A model generated the notes under the pieces. That model did not search any database. It was given only the letters and a program-made list of their open reading frames with translations, and had not been told where the DNA came from. From positions 124,001 to 188,000 of the forward strand of contig VXMM01000023.1 of assembly GCA_009841105.1 (NCBI GenBank): DNA of 64,000 bases, in the 5' to 3' direction. Of the stretch, positions 1-8,739 are shown in pieces. This DNA is from Acidimicrobiia bacterium. Its GTDB lineage: Bacteria; Actinomycetota; Acidimicrobiia; Spongiisociales; Spongiisociaceae. The translations under genes and the position numbers were made by a program. The first letter of the stretch is position 1. Each line of letters opens with the position of its first letter.

Positions 1-89
1 TCTACCGGAACCGGCACAGCCGGTCCCCCAGCGGCTAGGAGCGTCCGTTCATCCCGCCCAACCAGCAATCGCCCCCACATACCGACCCG

Positions 90-587
90 GTGATCCGGGA
101 GTTGGGATCCGGGGAGCGGAGGGCGGCGGTCGAGGTGATCAACACGGCAGCCGGCTGGTACCGGGAGTTCCTCCCGCCGGAGGAACTCCACAGCCCGGAG
201 ATGGACGAGTCCGGCTGGGATGCCGAGGCAGAACGGATGACCTGGTGGGGCGCCTTCTCGGACCAGGGCCTGGTGGGGGTGACCGGCAGCGAGCCCATCG
301 GAGACGTGGTGCTCCTCCGCCACATATACGTCCTTCCCCGGCACCAGCGAAGCGGTGTCGCCGCCGCCCTGATCCGCCATGTCGAGGAAATGTCGCCCGC
401 GGGCATCAGGATGATCGTGGCCGGCACCTACGCGGCCAACTTCAAGGCCCGCGGCCTCCTGGAGAAGAGCGGATACCGGCCGGCTGCCGACTCCGAGCTC
501 ACGCTCCGTACCTACTACGACATACCCGAGGACCGCCTCCTCGGTTCGGTCGCCTATGTGAAGGCTGTCGGCTCGCCCGGGCGATGA
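90..587 (+). CDS. GNAT-family N-acetyltransferase
   Basis: 165-residue protein with the GNAT fold. It would transfer an acetyl group from acetyl-CoA to an unknown amine. The acetyl-CoA loop region is visible in the middle (IYVLPRHQRSGVAAALIRHV, about residues 74-93), where the usual R/Q-x-x-G-x-G/A motif reads RSGVAAA. The C-terminal part (KARGLLEKSGYRP) matches the terminal helix and strand of the family. The start is GTG; no strong ribosome-binding site is seen. It stands alone ahead of an MFS gene on the same strand, 61 nt away, so co-transcription is possible. The substrate cannot be told from the sequence. Confidence 0.85.
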   Translation: MIRELGSGERRAAVEVINTAAGWYREFLPPEELHSPEMDESGWDAEAERMTWWGAFSDQGLVGVTGSEPIGDVVLLRHIYVLPRHQRSGVAAALIRHVEEMSPAGIRMIVAGTYAANFKARGLLEKSGYRPAADSELTLRTYYDIPEDRLLGSVAYVKAVGSPGR

Positions 588-648
588 ACAGGACTCCGAT
601 CTAGGGTGATGGGGGTAACCTGGTCGGGATGGTCCCTGTGACACCGGG

Positions 649-1947
649 TTGGCTCGCCGCAACGGGCCCCAGCCATCACACCCATCCGTCCATCGTGCGG
701 CCGCCCGCGGAATCGATACGTTGAGCTCCTTGATACGCATGTTCGGGCCGGCCTCCGGATATCGCCGGGATGACTGGCGGCTGCTGGGGCTGATGTATCT
801 GGCCGGCCTGTTCCAGGGATACGTGCAGACCCAGGCCGTCAACACCCTCCCGTTCGTCCGGCTCACGTTCGACCTGTCCAGCGCCGACATGAGCTACCTG
901 TTCGCCATCGCCCGCATCGGTTCCCTGGTCGCCGTCGTCTACGCGGTGTTCGGCGACCGCTGGGGGCGCCGAGGTCCCTTCCTGACCGCATACCTAATGC
1001 TCATGCTGGCCACCGGAGCCACGGCAGCGGCCTTCTCCCCCACTATGTACACCGCGCTGCAAGTGGTCGCTCGCATGGGTTCGGCCGCCACGGCGATGCT
1101 GGCGACGGTCCTGCTGGCCGAGCAGGTCAGCTGGAACAATCGAGCCTGGGCGATCAGCCTCTATTCCACCGCCGTGGCTCTCGGATCGGGAGCGGGACTC
1201 CTTGCCCTCCCGATCGCTCAGGCCACCGAGGCCGGTTGGCGCCTGCTGTTCGCAGCATCGGTTGCCGGCCTACCCATCTACCTGTGGCTGAGGGTGAGGG
1301 TCGAGGAGAGCAGGGTGTTCCGGTTCGACGCCGGTGGCGGTAGCGTGTTTGCCCCCCTGTTCGGTCGATGGGCCGGACGTTTCTGGCTGGCCGGCATCTA
1401 CAGCCTCTCGGTGAGCGCGTTCTCGGCGGTGGCGGTCACGTTCGCTCTCGAACGGCTCGTCAACGGTCTGGGGCTGACCTCCTCCGAGGCGGCCCGCATC
1501 CTGTTGATCGGCGGCACGCTGGGAGGTACCGGCTTCTTCCTGGGTGGGCGCATGGGCGACACCCTGGGACGCAAGCCGGCCATCCTCCTCTCGCTGGTGG
1601 TGGGACTGGCGGGAGGGATCGGTTTCTACTGGACGTCGAGCAGAGACCTTCTCATCGTGGCCGCCACGCTGTCGGCCTTCGGCAGCTCGGCCGCCCTACC
1701 CGTGAGCGCCGCCCAGCGAACCGAGTTGTTCCCGACCGAAATCAGAGCCACCGCCACCCAATGGCTGCACACGGTGGCCGTGCTCGGGTCGATCCTCGGC
1801 CTGACCATCGCCGGAGCCACCATCGAGATGTGGAGCCTGCCGGTGACCGTGACCGTGCTGGGTGTGGGGGTGATCGTGGCGATGCTCGCACAGCTCGCAA
1901 TTCCCGAGACGCTCGGCGACGACATGAGTCACACGACCAACCGATAG
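649..1947 (+). CDS. MFS transporter
   Basis: 432-residue multi-pass membrane protein of the major facilitator superfamily, with about 12 hydrophobic segments. The loop between helices 2 and 3 carries the family signature (GDRWGRRGPF, residues about 102-111). The equivalent loop of the second half reads GGRMGDTLGRKPA, so both MFS halves are present. The annotated start is TTG; an internal ATG at 739 (MFGPASGYRRDDW) would remove a polar 30-residue leader and is a real alternative. The 3' end overlaps the convergent MATE gene by 19 nt. The substrate is unknown. Confidence 0.85.
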   Translation: MARRNGPQPSHPSVHRAAARGIDTLSSLIRMFGPASGYRRDDWRLLGLMYLAGLFQGYVQTQAVNTLPFVRLTFDLSSADMSYLFAIARIGSLVAVVYAVFGDRWGRRGPFLTAYLMLMLATGATAAAFSPTMYTALQVVARMGSAATAMLATVLLAEQVSWNNRAWAISLYSTAVALGSGAGLLALPIAQATEAGWRLLFAASVAGLPIYLWLRVRVEESRVFRFDAGGGSVFAPLFGRWAGRFWLAGIYSLSVSAFSAVAVTFALERLVNGLGLTSSEAARILLIGGTLGGTGFFLGGRMGDTLGRKPAILLSLVVGLAGGIGFYWTSSRDLLIVAATLSAFGSSAALPVSAAQRTELFPTEIRATATQWLHTVAVLGSILGLTIAGATIEMWSLPVTVTVLGVGVIVAMLAQLAIPETLGDDMSHTTNR

Positions 1948-3206
1948 CGAGGATATAGGGTCACCAGGCGGAGGACGTTCATGGCGACCATCGCCCACCA
2001 GACGGCGCTGATCGACCCGGCCATGAGCAACAGCAGGCATGCCACCCCCGCGGCGAAGACCGTCGCCTTGGCCATGTACGTGAATTCGGTGGCTCCGATC
2101 ATGACTCCGTCCAGTACGAATATCAGGCCGTTCAGGGGCTGGCTCAGGGCGACGATCGGCATCAGGGTGATCGCGAGCGCGGCCACCCCCGGATCGGTGG
2201 TGAACCATCCGGGCAGGTCGTGACGTACCAACCAGAAGGCCGCCGCCAGGAGCACACCCCAGCACAGCCCCCAAAGGAGCATCCGTTGCGAGAAGCGGTG
2301 GGCGGCCGCCCGGTCGGTGGCGAGATGGCCCGCCACCAGGTTCTGGGCGGCGATCGCCACCGAATCGACGATCAGGGTCAGGAAGAACCACATCTGGACC
2401 GCCACCTGGTGGGCAGCCACTTCGGCATCGCCCAAGCGAGCCGCGACCGCCACCGCCACCGTGAGCGTGGCCACGAGCGCCGAGGTCCGCACGAACAGCG
2501 CCGACCCGGCGCCGATCAGTTCCCGCAGGTCATCCCACCGGGGCCAGGCCCGGCGCAGGACCAGCCCGGTGTGTCCCGTCAGGAAGTAATAGAGGAATGC
2601 TCCCCCGCCCAGGGTCTGCGCGATCACCGAGGCGAAACCGGCGCCGGCCAGTCCCCATCCCATTCCGAAGATGAACACGGGATCGAGAACCAGGTTGACG
2701 AGGCTGAGGCCGAAGCTGATGAACATGGGGGTCCGGGTGTCGCCCACCCCGCGGTACACCGAGTGCCCGACGGAGATCATCAGGATCGCGGGCAGGCCGA
2801 GGCCGCGGATCCGCAGGTAGGAGATGGCGTGAGGCGCGACATCCGGCCCGGCGCCCATCAGGCCGACCAACTGAGGCGCGGCGCCTTCGACCAGGACCAG
2901 ACCGCCTGCCCCCAGCACGGCCGCCACGAACAGGGATTGTCCGGCCAGCTCAGCCGCCCGGTCGCGGTCACCGATTCCGATCGCCCGGGCTATGAGCGGT
3001 GTTCCGGCGTAGGCCAAGGCGATGAAGACGAAGAACGCCAAGCCGAGGATGCCGGTCACCACCCCCATCGCTGCGAGAGGGTCCTCGCCGAGGCGTCCTA
3101 CGAAGGCGGTGTCGACCAGCGCCACCAGCGGCTCGGCGGCCAGCGCGCCCAGGGCCGGAACGGCCAGGCGGGCGATGGCGCGGTCGTCATCGGTGATCCG
3201 GAACAT
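1929..3206 (-). CDS. MATE-family efflux transporter (DinF-like)
   Basis: 425-residue membrane protein of the MATE family, which exports drugs or metabolites in exchange for Na+ or H+. The N-terminal signature is clear (LAVPALGALAAEPLVALVDT, then FVGRLG), as is the mirrored second half. I chose the ATG at 3206 (MFRITDDDRAIARLAVP) because it is where family similarity begins; the reading frame is open upstream to 3374 but reads as low-complexity, non-conserved sequence overlapping the nth promoter. It is divergent from nth (92-nt gap) and convergent with the MFS gene. Substrate unknown. Confidence 0.9.
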   Translation of the reverse strand: MFRITDDDRAIARLAVPALGALAAEPLVALVDTAFVGRLGEDPLAAMGVVTGILGLAFFVFIALAYAGTPLIARAIGIGDRDRAAELAGQSLFVAAVLGAGGLVLVEGAAPQLVGLMGAGPDVAPHAISYLRIRGLGLPAILMISVGHSVYRGVGDTRTPMFISFGLSLVNLVLDPVFIFGMGWGLAGAGFASVIAQTLGGGAFLYYFLTGHTGLVLRRAWPRWDDLRELIGAGSALFVRTSALVATLTVAVAVAARLGDAEVAAHQVAVQMWFFLTLIVDSVAIAAQNLVAGHLATDRAAAHRFSQRMLLWGLCWGVLLAAAFWLVRHDLPGWFTTDPGVAALAITLMPIVALSQPLNGLIFVLDGVMIGATEFTYMAKATVFAAGVACLLLLMAGSISAVWWAMVAMNVLRLVTLYPRYRLVV

Positions 3207-3297
3207 GTGGAGCTCGGAGCTTATGGCCTGTGACCGCCGTCGACGCAGCCCGGCCGGATGGATCCCCAAGCTACCGGTCCTATCTAGGCTGACAACC

Positions 3298-3984
3298 ATG
3301 GCCAGGGGTGAGGTGCGGGCGGACGGTACCGTTCCGACCGCGAGGGAGCGGGGATATGCCCGGCGTGTCGTCAACCGTCTCGCCTCCCGCTATCCGGAGA
3401 TCCGAACGGCTCTCGAGTATGCCAACCCGTTCGAGTTGCTGGTCTCGACGGTCATATCGGCCCAGACCACCGATGAGAACGTGAACCGGGCCACCCCCGA
3501 GCTGTTCGCCCGCTGGCCGACCCCCGATGACCTGGCCGTGGCCGACCCCGAGGATGTCGAACGGGTGATCTTCTCCACCGGCTTCTACCGGCAGAAGACC
3601 CGATCGATCATCGCCTTGGCCCAGAACCTGGTGGAGCGGTACGGCGGCGTCGTGCCGGATGACATGGCCGAGTTGGTGACGTTGAAGGGCGTCGGGCGCA
3701 AGACCGCTTCCGTGGTGCTGGCCGAGGCGTTCGGCCAGCCGGCCATCGCGGTGGACACCCATGTCCGGAGGATCACCAACCGGCTCTCGCTCACAACCGA
3801 AGACGACCCGGCGAGGATCGAACAGGACCTGAAGGCACTAGTGCCCAAGCACGAGTGGCAGCACCTCTCGATGCGGATCATCCAGTTCGGCAGGGACACC
3901 TGCGAAGCTCGCAAGCCCAGGTGCTGGGAGTGCGAGCTCGCCAAGCTGTGCCCGTTCGTACCGAAGTCCCTCCCGCCCGAGTGA
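3298..3984 (+). CDS. nth: endonuclease III (DNA glycosylase/AP lyase)
   Basis: 228-residue base-excision-repair enzyme that removes oxidised pyrimidines and cuts the abasic site. The helix-hairpin-helix is LKGVGRKTASVVL (residues about 129-141) with catalytic Lys135. The catalytic Asp153 lies in AVDTHVRRI. The four cluster ligands of the 4Fe-4S loop are present as C202-x6-C209-x2-C212-x5-C218. The start is ATG 3298; an in-frame extension upstream runs over the divergent MATE gene and is not conserved. It heads an apparent operon with xpt (6-nt gap) and a thioesterase gene. Confidence 0.97.
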   Translation: MARGEVRADGTVPTARERGYARRVVNRLASRYPEIRTALEYANPFELLVSTVISAQTTDENVNRATPELFARWPTPDDLAVADPEDVERVIFSTGFYRQKTRSIIALAQNLVERYGGVVPDDMAELVTLKGVGRKTASVVLAEAFGQPAIAVDTHVRRITNRLSLTTEDDPARIEQDLKALVPKHEWQHLSMRIIQFGRDTCEARKPRCWECELAKLCPFVPKSLPPE

Positions 3985-3990
3985 GGTGCC

Positions 3991-4593
3991 ATGGCCGCCG
4001 GCGCGTTGAGCAAGGGTTATGGTGCAGGCGGCATGGATCTCGAGCGCTACATACTTGAGCGGTCAAGCGTCAGCGGTGAGATCATCAGCGCCGACACCTT
4101 CCTGAACCACCGGGTAGATCCCGACATCGTGCTCGAATTCGGCCGCCGGATCGCGGTCATCGCCGCTCCGCTCCGGCCGGATGTCATCGTCACCGCAGAG
4201 GCGAGCGGGATACCTCCCGCCCTGACCGCTGCCTCGCAACTGGGTCTCCCCATGGTCTATGCCAAGAAGTACGTCCTACCGGGGCCGAGGGAGGCAGTGA
4301 GCAAGGAGGTTCGATCGGCCACGAAGGGATTCGAGTACACGATCGAGATCCGCCGCCATGTGCTCGAGCCCGGGATGAGGGCGCTGGTCGTCGACGACTT
4401 CCTCGCTCAGGGACGAACCGCGGTAGCGCTAGGCGAGATCATCGAGGAACTCGGCTGCGAGATGCTGGGGGCGGTGTTCGCCATCGAGAAGGCCTGGGTG
4501 GGCGCCCGTCGCCTGATCGAGAAACGGGGCTGGCCGGTCTGGGCGGTGACCAGCGTGGCGTCGGTGGACGGCGGCGTGATCCGGTTTGGCTGA
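3991..4593 (+). CDS. xpt: xanthine phosphoribosyltransferase
   Basis: 200-residue purine salvage enzyme converting xanthine and PRPP to XMP. Diagnostic segments shared with the Bacillus Xpt family are ADTFLNHRVDPD near the N-terminus and ALVVDDFLAQGRTA, the PRPP-binding loop with its paired Asp residues. The next gene overlaps its 3' end by 8 nt, which supports translational coupling. The start is uncertain: ATG 3991 has a purine-rich GAGGTG just upstream, while ATG 4033 (MDLERYILERSS) would give a protein closer to the usual family length. A different purine base as substrate is possible but less likely given the N-terminal match. Confidence 0.9.
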   Translation: MAAGALSKGYGAGGMDLERYILERSSVSGEIISADTFLNHRVDPDIVLEFGRRIAVIAAPLRPDVIVTAEASGIPPALTAASQLGLPMVYAKKYVLPGPREAVSKEVRSATKGFEYTIEIRRHVLEPGMRALVVDDFLAQGRTAVALGEIIEELGCEMLGAVFAIEKAWVGARRLIEKRGWPVWAVTSVASVDGGVIRFG

Positions 4594-5059
4594 ACCCGTT
4601 CCGCCGGTGGCCCGGATAGTCGACGCTCTCAGGCGACACACCGGCGACGAGTGCTTCGCCTGCGGGCGGTCCAACCCGATCGGCCTCCACATCGACAACT
4701 TCGACATCCAGGGGGACGACGTCGTGGCCACCTTCACCGCCCGCCACGACCTCCAAGGCACCATCGGGAACCTCCATGGCGGGATCGCCGCCACCGCCCT
4801 GGATGAGATACTGGTGTGGGCCGGGATCCTTCAGGAGAAGGTCCTATGCGTCACAGGAAGGCTGGATCTGCGCTACCGCCGCCCGGTAGGTGTCGCCGGG
4901 GAGATCGATCTGCGGGCCCGGGTTGAAGAACGTCGGGGCAACCGGCTGGTGATCAGCGGATCGCTCGACCCCGGCGATGGTGGCATGAGCGTGACCGCCA
5001 AGGGCCTGTACCTCGTGAGCCACACCATCGCCGAGATCATGGAAGAAACCGGGCTATAG
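4586..5059 (+). CDS. hotdog-fold thioesterase, PaaI family
   Basis: 157-residue single-domain hotdog protein, probably an acyl-CoA thioesterase. An N-terminal CFACGRSNPIGLHI segment is typical of the PaaI-like subgroup. The hotdog helix region reads LHGGIAATALDEILVW, where the HGG and the acidic residue fit the active-site region. It starts at TTG, overlapping the end of xpt by 8 nt, so it is probably translated by coupling. Its relation to the nth-xpt operon is not obvious. The acyl substrate cannot be predicted. Confidence 0.85.
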   Translation: MAEPVPPVARIVDALRRHTGDECFACGRSNPIGLHIDNFDIQGDDVVATFTARHDLQGTIGNLHGGIAATALDEILVWAGILQEKVLCVTGRLDLRYRRPVGVAGEIDLRARVEERRGNRLVISGSLDPGDGGMSVTAKGLYLVSHTIAEIMEETGL

Positions 5060-5091
5060 AAGAACCCTGGAGGAGACGATGGGTGGGCCGG

Positions 5092-5412
5092 CTACCTGAG
5101 GCGGTCTGCCCAGTTGGCCAGGTCCGAGTAGCGGTCGCGGGCGTTTGCCCAGCGGCGGTCCTTCTCTACGCGGCTGACGATCCGGGAGATCACCCGGACG
5201 GCGGCAGCCACCATGAGGAGCGCGAGGCAGATGCGGGCCGCCACCGCCGGGCCGGTCAGGAAAGCGGTGTCGCACCTGGCCAGACCATCGGCGCACAAGC
5301 CGTATCCCGTGCCGCCCGTCAGCAGGCTGATCAGCATGACCAGGGGGATCACCGCCAGCAGCAGAGCGACCAGGATCAGCAACCCGCGAATTGCCTTCAG
5401 GAGACCGATCAC
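5092..5412 (-). CDS. small two-helix membrane protein, unknown function
   Basis: 106-residue protein beginning at GTG 5412. A first membrane segment lies at about residues 8-28 (LLILVALLLAVIPLVMLISL). After a short loop with two cysteines (CADGLARC) comes a second hydrophobic segment near residues 58-75, then a basic, charged C-terminal tail. Third codon positions are G/C-rich as in the neighbours, which supports coding. It is the last gene of the folate operon, 38 nt after folK. I recognise no family. Confidence 0.6.
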   Translation of the reverse strand: MIGLLKAIRGLLILVALLLAVIPLVMLISLLTGGTGYGLCADGLARCDTAFLTGPAVAARICLALLMVAAAVRVISRIVSRVEKDRRWANARDRYSDLANWADRLR

Positions 5413-5450
5413 AACCGGGCAGTCTAGGAGCGAGCGGGAAAGAACCTGGG

Positions 5451-5945
5451 TTAAAGCCCGGTGGGCCAGCCGGGCACGTCGATCGACGCCACCTCCTGGT
5501 CGGACACCGCCCCGAGCAGGTCGGCCACTGGGGTGCCGTCCGGATCCCGGGCGTGGGGCCACACCTCGATCAGGGGTTCCAGAACGAACCGGCGCTGCCG
5601 GTAGCGAGGATGGGGAACCTCCACCGACGAGGTACGGATGCTGCGGTCGCCATGCAGGATCAGGTCGAGATCGATGAGCCTGGGGCCCCACCGCGGTCCT
5701 CTGATCCGGCCCATCTCCCTTTCGATGTCGAGGAGCCGGCCCACCAGTTCCACCGGGTCGAGTTCGGTATCGACCAGGACCACCGCGTTGTAGAAGGCAT
5801 CCTGGCGGACCATGCCTTGCGGAGCGGTCTCGTAGACGCCGGAAGCCGCCACCACCCTCCCCAGCTCCCGGATGCGTTCCAGGGCGTCGACGAGGTTGGC
5901 CGCCCGGTCGCCCAGGTTGGCGCCCAGGGCTACGGCCGCCCTCAC
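5451..5945 (-). CDS. folK: 2-amino-4-hydroxy-6-hydroxymethyldihydropteridine pyrophosphokinase
   Basis: 164-residue folate pathway enzyme (HPPK) that pyrophosphorylates 6-hydroxymethyl-dihydropterin using ATP. The N-terminal motif AVALGANLGDRAANL and the HPPK signature GPRWGPRLIDLDLILHGD are both intact. The GTG start at 5945 overlaps the stop of the ClpN-FolB gene by 4 nt (GTGA), indicating translational coupling. An in-frame extension upstream to 6119 has no family similarity and lies within folB, so I rejected it. FolB directly upstream supplies the substrate of FolK. Confidence 0.96.
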   Translation of the reverse strand: MRAAVALGANLGDRAANLVDALERIRELGRVVAASGVYETAPQGMVRQDAFYNAVVLVDTELDPVELVGRLLDIEREMGRIRGPRWGPRLIDLDLILHGDRSIRTSSVEVPHPRYRQRRFVLEPLIEVWPHARDPDGTPVADLLGAVSDQEVASIDVPGWPTGL

Positions 5946-6793
5946 TCCGTCGGCACCCCCGGTCCGGGAAGTGGCCGGACCACCGTCACCGAGACATCCC
6001 CGAACTCCACTCCGATTGGCGCCTCCGGTTTGTGCACCGTCACCTCCACCTGAACCACCCGGCCGTCCTCCAATACAAGATCGGCCACCCGCTCGGCCAC
6101 CCGCTCGATCAGGTTCCATCGCTCGCCGGACACCCGCCGGTGGATCGCCTCCGCCAGGGTCCCGTAGTCGAGCGTGGACCGGAGTTCATCGGTATTGCCC
6201 GCCTCGGACAGATCAAGACAGGCCTTGACGTCCACCAAGAAGGTCTGGTCGGTGGAGCGCTCCCGCTCCATGACGCCGTGGCGGGCGCGTACCCGCAGCC
6301 CTCGCAGCGTTATCGAGTCGACCGGATCCGCCGCCGCAGGTACCTGTTTGCGGCTGGCGCGTTCGGAGAGGAGCCGGACAATCGTCTGCCGTACCCTGGA
6401 CAGGTCGAAGCCCAGCTTCTCCAGCACCTGGACGGCCACCCCGTCGCTTTCACGGACCAGGCCCAGCAGGACGTGCCCCGTACCGATGGAGTTGTGCTTC
6501 AGCTGCAATGCTTCCCGAAGGCTCAGTTCCAACACCTTCTTCGCCCGGGGAGTGAACGAGATGTGGCCGGACGGCATCTGGTGGCCCTGCCCGACGGTTT
6601 CGACCACCTCGCTCTTCACCGAGTCGAGCCGGACACCGAGGCTCAGCAACCCTCGAGCGGCCACTCCTGCTCCCTCGTGGATGAGGCCTAGCAGGAGGTG
6701 CTCGGTACCGATGTAGCCGTGGTTCAGAAGCCGCGCATTCTCCTGGGCAAGCACTATCACCCTTCGGGCCCGGTCGGTGAAGCGCTCGAACAT
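5942..6793 (-). CDS. ClpC-type N-terminal domain fused to dihydroneopterin aldolase (FolB)
   Basis: 283-residue two-part protein. Residues 1-~150 are a double Clp-N repeat of the ClpC type (MFERFTDRARRVIVLAQ; second repeat TPRAKKVLELSLREA) but no AAA+ module follows. Residues ~157-277 are a complete dihydroneopterin aldolase (LRGLRVRARHGV, DYGTLAEAI, NLIERVAERVA, VTVHKPEAPI with the expected catalytic Lys). In ClpC the GTEH glutamates of both repeats bind phosphoarginine: here the first is kept (GTEH, 29-32) and the second is GTGH (104-107). The frame is continuous and 5' and 3' neighbours are closely packed, so this looks like a true fusion. FolB would cleave dihydroneopterin to the FolK substrate. 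The role of the Clp-N part is unknown. Confidence 0.9.
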   Translation of the reverse strand: MFERFTDRARRVIVLAQENARLLNHGYIGTEHLLLGLIHEGAGVAARGLLSLGVRLDSVKSEVVETVGQGHQMPSGHISFTPRAKKVLELSLREALQLKHNSIGTGHVLLGLVRESDGVAVQVLEKLGFDLSRVRQTIVRLLSERASRKQVPAAADPVDSITLRGLRVRARHGVMERERSTDQTFLVDVKACLDLSEAGNTDELRSTLDYGTLAEAIHRRVSGERWNLIERVAERVADLVLEDGRVVQVEVTVHKPEAPIGVEFGDVSVTVVRPLPGPGVPTE

Positions 6794-6835
6794 CAGTGCG
6801 CCTACCCGGAAGCGTGCGACCGGGAAGGCGGCAAG

Positions 6836-7312
6836 TCAGGCCGGGGACGGTATGAGGGCCCGGGCGCTGGGACCGAGCGGCCGTCCGATGATCTCCTGGA
6901 TGACCATCGCCGCCACGCGCGGGTCATCCACCAAGCCGGCGAAGACCACGTATCCGGCCAGGATGCCACCCACCGTGTCGTCCACGAAGTCCCGGTGGAC
7001 GAGGACCCTGCCTTCGGGCTTGGCCAGGGCCTTCGCCAGGATCTCGAAGGCAAGCTCGACTGCCCCCTCTTCGTGTTCGCTGTCAACCGGAGCCAGATGG
7101 ACCTCGATACCGGCTCGCTCGTAGCTTCGAACGTTCTGGTTGCCGGGAAGCAGCGACACAACCGTGTTGAATCCGGCCTCAACCAGCCAGGATATCTCCT
7201 GCTCGCGCCGGACCCGCCGGTGCTGGATACCCTGACCACCCACCCGAGATGACACGGCGAGGCGATCCTGGATGACCCAGGCGAAGTCCCTTGGCCTACT
7301 ACCGGTCGGCAT
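6836..7312 (-). CDS. protein-tyrosine/dual-specificity phosphatase-like protein lacking the catalytic motif
   Basis: 158-residue protein whose layout follows small PTP/DSP phosphatases: a strand-helix segment EISWLVEAGFNTVVSLLPG, then a helix AVELAFEILAKALAKP, then strand RVLVH at the position of the P-loop. The loop itself reads HRDFVDDTVG where active enzymes have H-C-x5-R, so the catalytic Cys is replaced and the essential Arg is absent. It is therefore probably a non-catalytic relative. I chose ATG 7312, with GAGG 3 nt upstream; it overlaps the end of folP by 14 nt and ends 42 nt before the ClpN-FolB gene. Its place in the folate operon suggests a linked but unknown role. Confidence 0.7.
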   Translation of the reverse strand: MPTGSRPRDFAWVIQDRLAVSSRVGGQGIQHRRVRREQEISWLVEAGFNTVVSLLPGNQNVRSYERAGIEVHLAPVDSEHEEGAVELAFEILAKALAKPEGRVLVHRDFVDDTVGGILAGYVVFAGLVDDPRVAAMVIQEIIGRPLGPSARALIPSPA

Positions 7313-8159
7313 CACCCTCATCCATGGCCGCCACCATAGCGTCAGCCAGCGCCAGCGCATCCCGTGTGGACGGCACATCGTGGACTCTCATAACGGATGC
7401 GCCAAGGAGGGCCCCGATGCCCGACGCCACGGCGGTAACACCGTCCCTCTCCTCCACGGACCGATCGGTGAGCGCGCCCAGAAAGGCCTTCCTCGATACG
7501 CCGATCAGCACCGGCCGACCCAGTTCGGCCAGGTCGGGCAGTCCGTTGAGCAAGGCCAGGTTGTGTTGGAGCGTCTTGCCGAATCCGATCCCGGGATCGA
7601 CCGCGATCGTATGCCGGTCGACACCCGCCGCCGTTGCCGCCCCGATCCTCCTGCGGAGGAACTCGCTGACTTCCGCTACCACCTCGGCGTAGTGGGGGTC
7701 GGTCTGCATGGTGCGGGGATTACCGCGCATGTGCATGAGTACCACACCCACTCCCGACGATGCGCACAAGGAAGCCATTCCCGGGTCTTCGAGGGCCGTA
7801 ACGTCGTTCACCACTGCTGCTCCGGCCTCGATGGCCGCCTCGGCCACCCCCGGCTTTGACGTGTCGATCGACACCAGCACGCCGGCGGACGCCAGCCTCG
7901 CCACCACGCCCACGACCCGCCCGATCTCCTCCTCCTCGGAGACTCCGGCTGCGCCCGGTCGGGTGGATTCGCCTCCCACATCCACGATGTGGGCGCCCTC
8001 GCTCCACATCCGCAGACCGCTGGCAACCGCCGCATCCTCCGACAGGCAACGCCCGCCGTCGGAGAACGAGTCGGGCGTGGCATTGACCACCCCCATGATG
8101 ATGGTGCCCCGGTTCGGGTCGAGGACAGCACCCTTGACGTGCCACCTCGGTCGCCTCAT
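7299..8159 (-). CDS. folP: dihydropteroate synthase
   Basis: 286-residue TIM-barrel enzyme that condenses 6-hydroxymethyl-dihydropterin pyrophosphate with p-aminobenzoate. Pterin-binding signatures are present in order: [55 protein letters not shown] and GVSRKAFLG. The ATG at 8159 overlaps the folE stop by 4 nt (ATGA). Residues and length are normal for a functional enzyme, and there are no resistance-type insertions that I can see. It sits between folE and the phosphatase-like gene. Confidence 0.97.
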   Translation of the reverse strand: MRRPRWHVKGAVLDPNRGTIIMGVVNATPDSFSDGGRCLSEDAAVASGLRMWSEGAHIVDVGGESTRPGAAGVSEEEEIGRVVGVVARLASAGVLVSIDTSKPGVAEAAIEAGAAVVNDVTALEDPGMASLCASSGVGVVLMHMRGNPRTMQTDPHYAEVVAEVSEFLRRRIGAATAAGVDRHTIAVDPGIGFGKTLQHNLALLNGLPDLAELGRPVLIGVSRKAFLGALTDRSVEERDGVTAVASGIGALLGASVMRVHDVPSTRDALALADAMVAAMDEGDADR

Positions 8160-8737
8160 ACGCGGCCGCGGTTGATCAGCGAGAAGGCCTCCGCCCGAGT
8201 TGCAGCACTACGCCGGAACTGTCCCCGCACCGCCGAGGTCTGGGTGACGGTGCCCGGTTTCCTTACCCCGCGCATCTCCATGCACAGGTGTCGCGCCTCC
8301 ACGACCACCAACGCACCCCGGGGCGCCAGTACTTCCACGAGGGCATCGGCCACCTGGGTCGTGATTCTCTCCTGCATCTGGGGCCGCCGGGCGTAACCGT
8401 CCACCAGCCGCGCCAGTTTGGAGAGCCCGGTGACCCGACCATCCGGTACGTATGCCACGTGGGCGGTGCCATAGAACGGGAGCAGATGGTGCTCGCACAT
8501 CGAATAGAACGGGATGTCGCGGACCAGCACCATCTCGTCGTGCTTGTCGGCCACGAACACCCGGTACAGATCCTCCCTGGGGTCTCGTTGGATGCCGTCG
8601 AATACCTCGGCGTACATGCGAGCCACCCGCAGCGGGGTCTCGGTCAGGCCTTCCCGGTCGGAATCCTCTCCGATCGCCTCCAGTATCTGCCGCACGGCGT
8701 CGCGGATCGCGGCCTGGTCGATCCCGCGGCTGGGCAC
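8156..8737 (-). CDS. folE: GTP cyclohydrolase I
   Basis: 193-residue enzyme opening the folate pathway (GTP to 7,8-dihydroneopterin triphosphate). Zinc ligands Cys81 and His84 lie in MCEHHLLPF and Cys152 in HLCMEMRG, the standard Zn-dependent FolE type. It lies 2 nt after the ftsH stop and overlaps folP by 4 nt, so ftsH-folE-folP are almost certainly one transcript, as in other actinobacteria. No riboswitch is seen ahead of it. Confidence 0.98.
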   Translation of the reverse strand: MPSRGIDQAAIRDAVRQILEAIGEDSDREGLTETPLRVARMYAEVFDGIQRDPREDLYRVFVADKHDEMVLVRDIPFYSMCEHHLLPFYGTAHVAYVPDGRVTGLSKLARLVDGYARRPQMQERITTQVADALVEVLAPRGALVVVEARHLCMEMRGVRKPGTVTQTSAVRGQFRRSAATRAEAFSLINRGRV

Positions 8738-8739
8738 GA

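Noticed and set aside
2220-3233. Plus-strand open frame of 337 codons
   Set aside because: Antisense to the MATE transporter; composition is Gly/His/Gln/Arg-rich with no family similarity.
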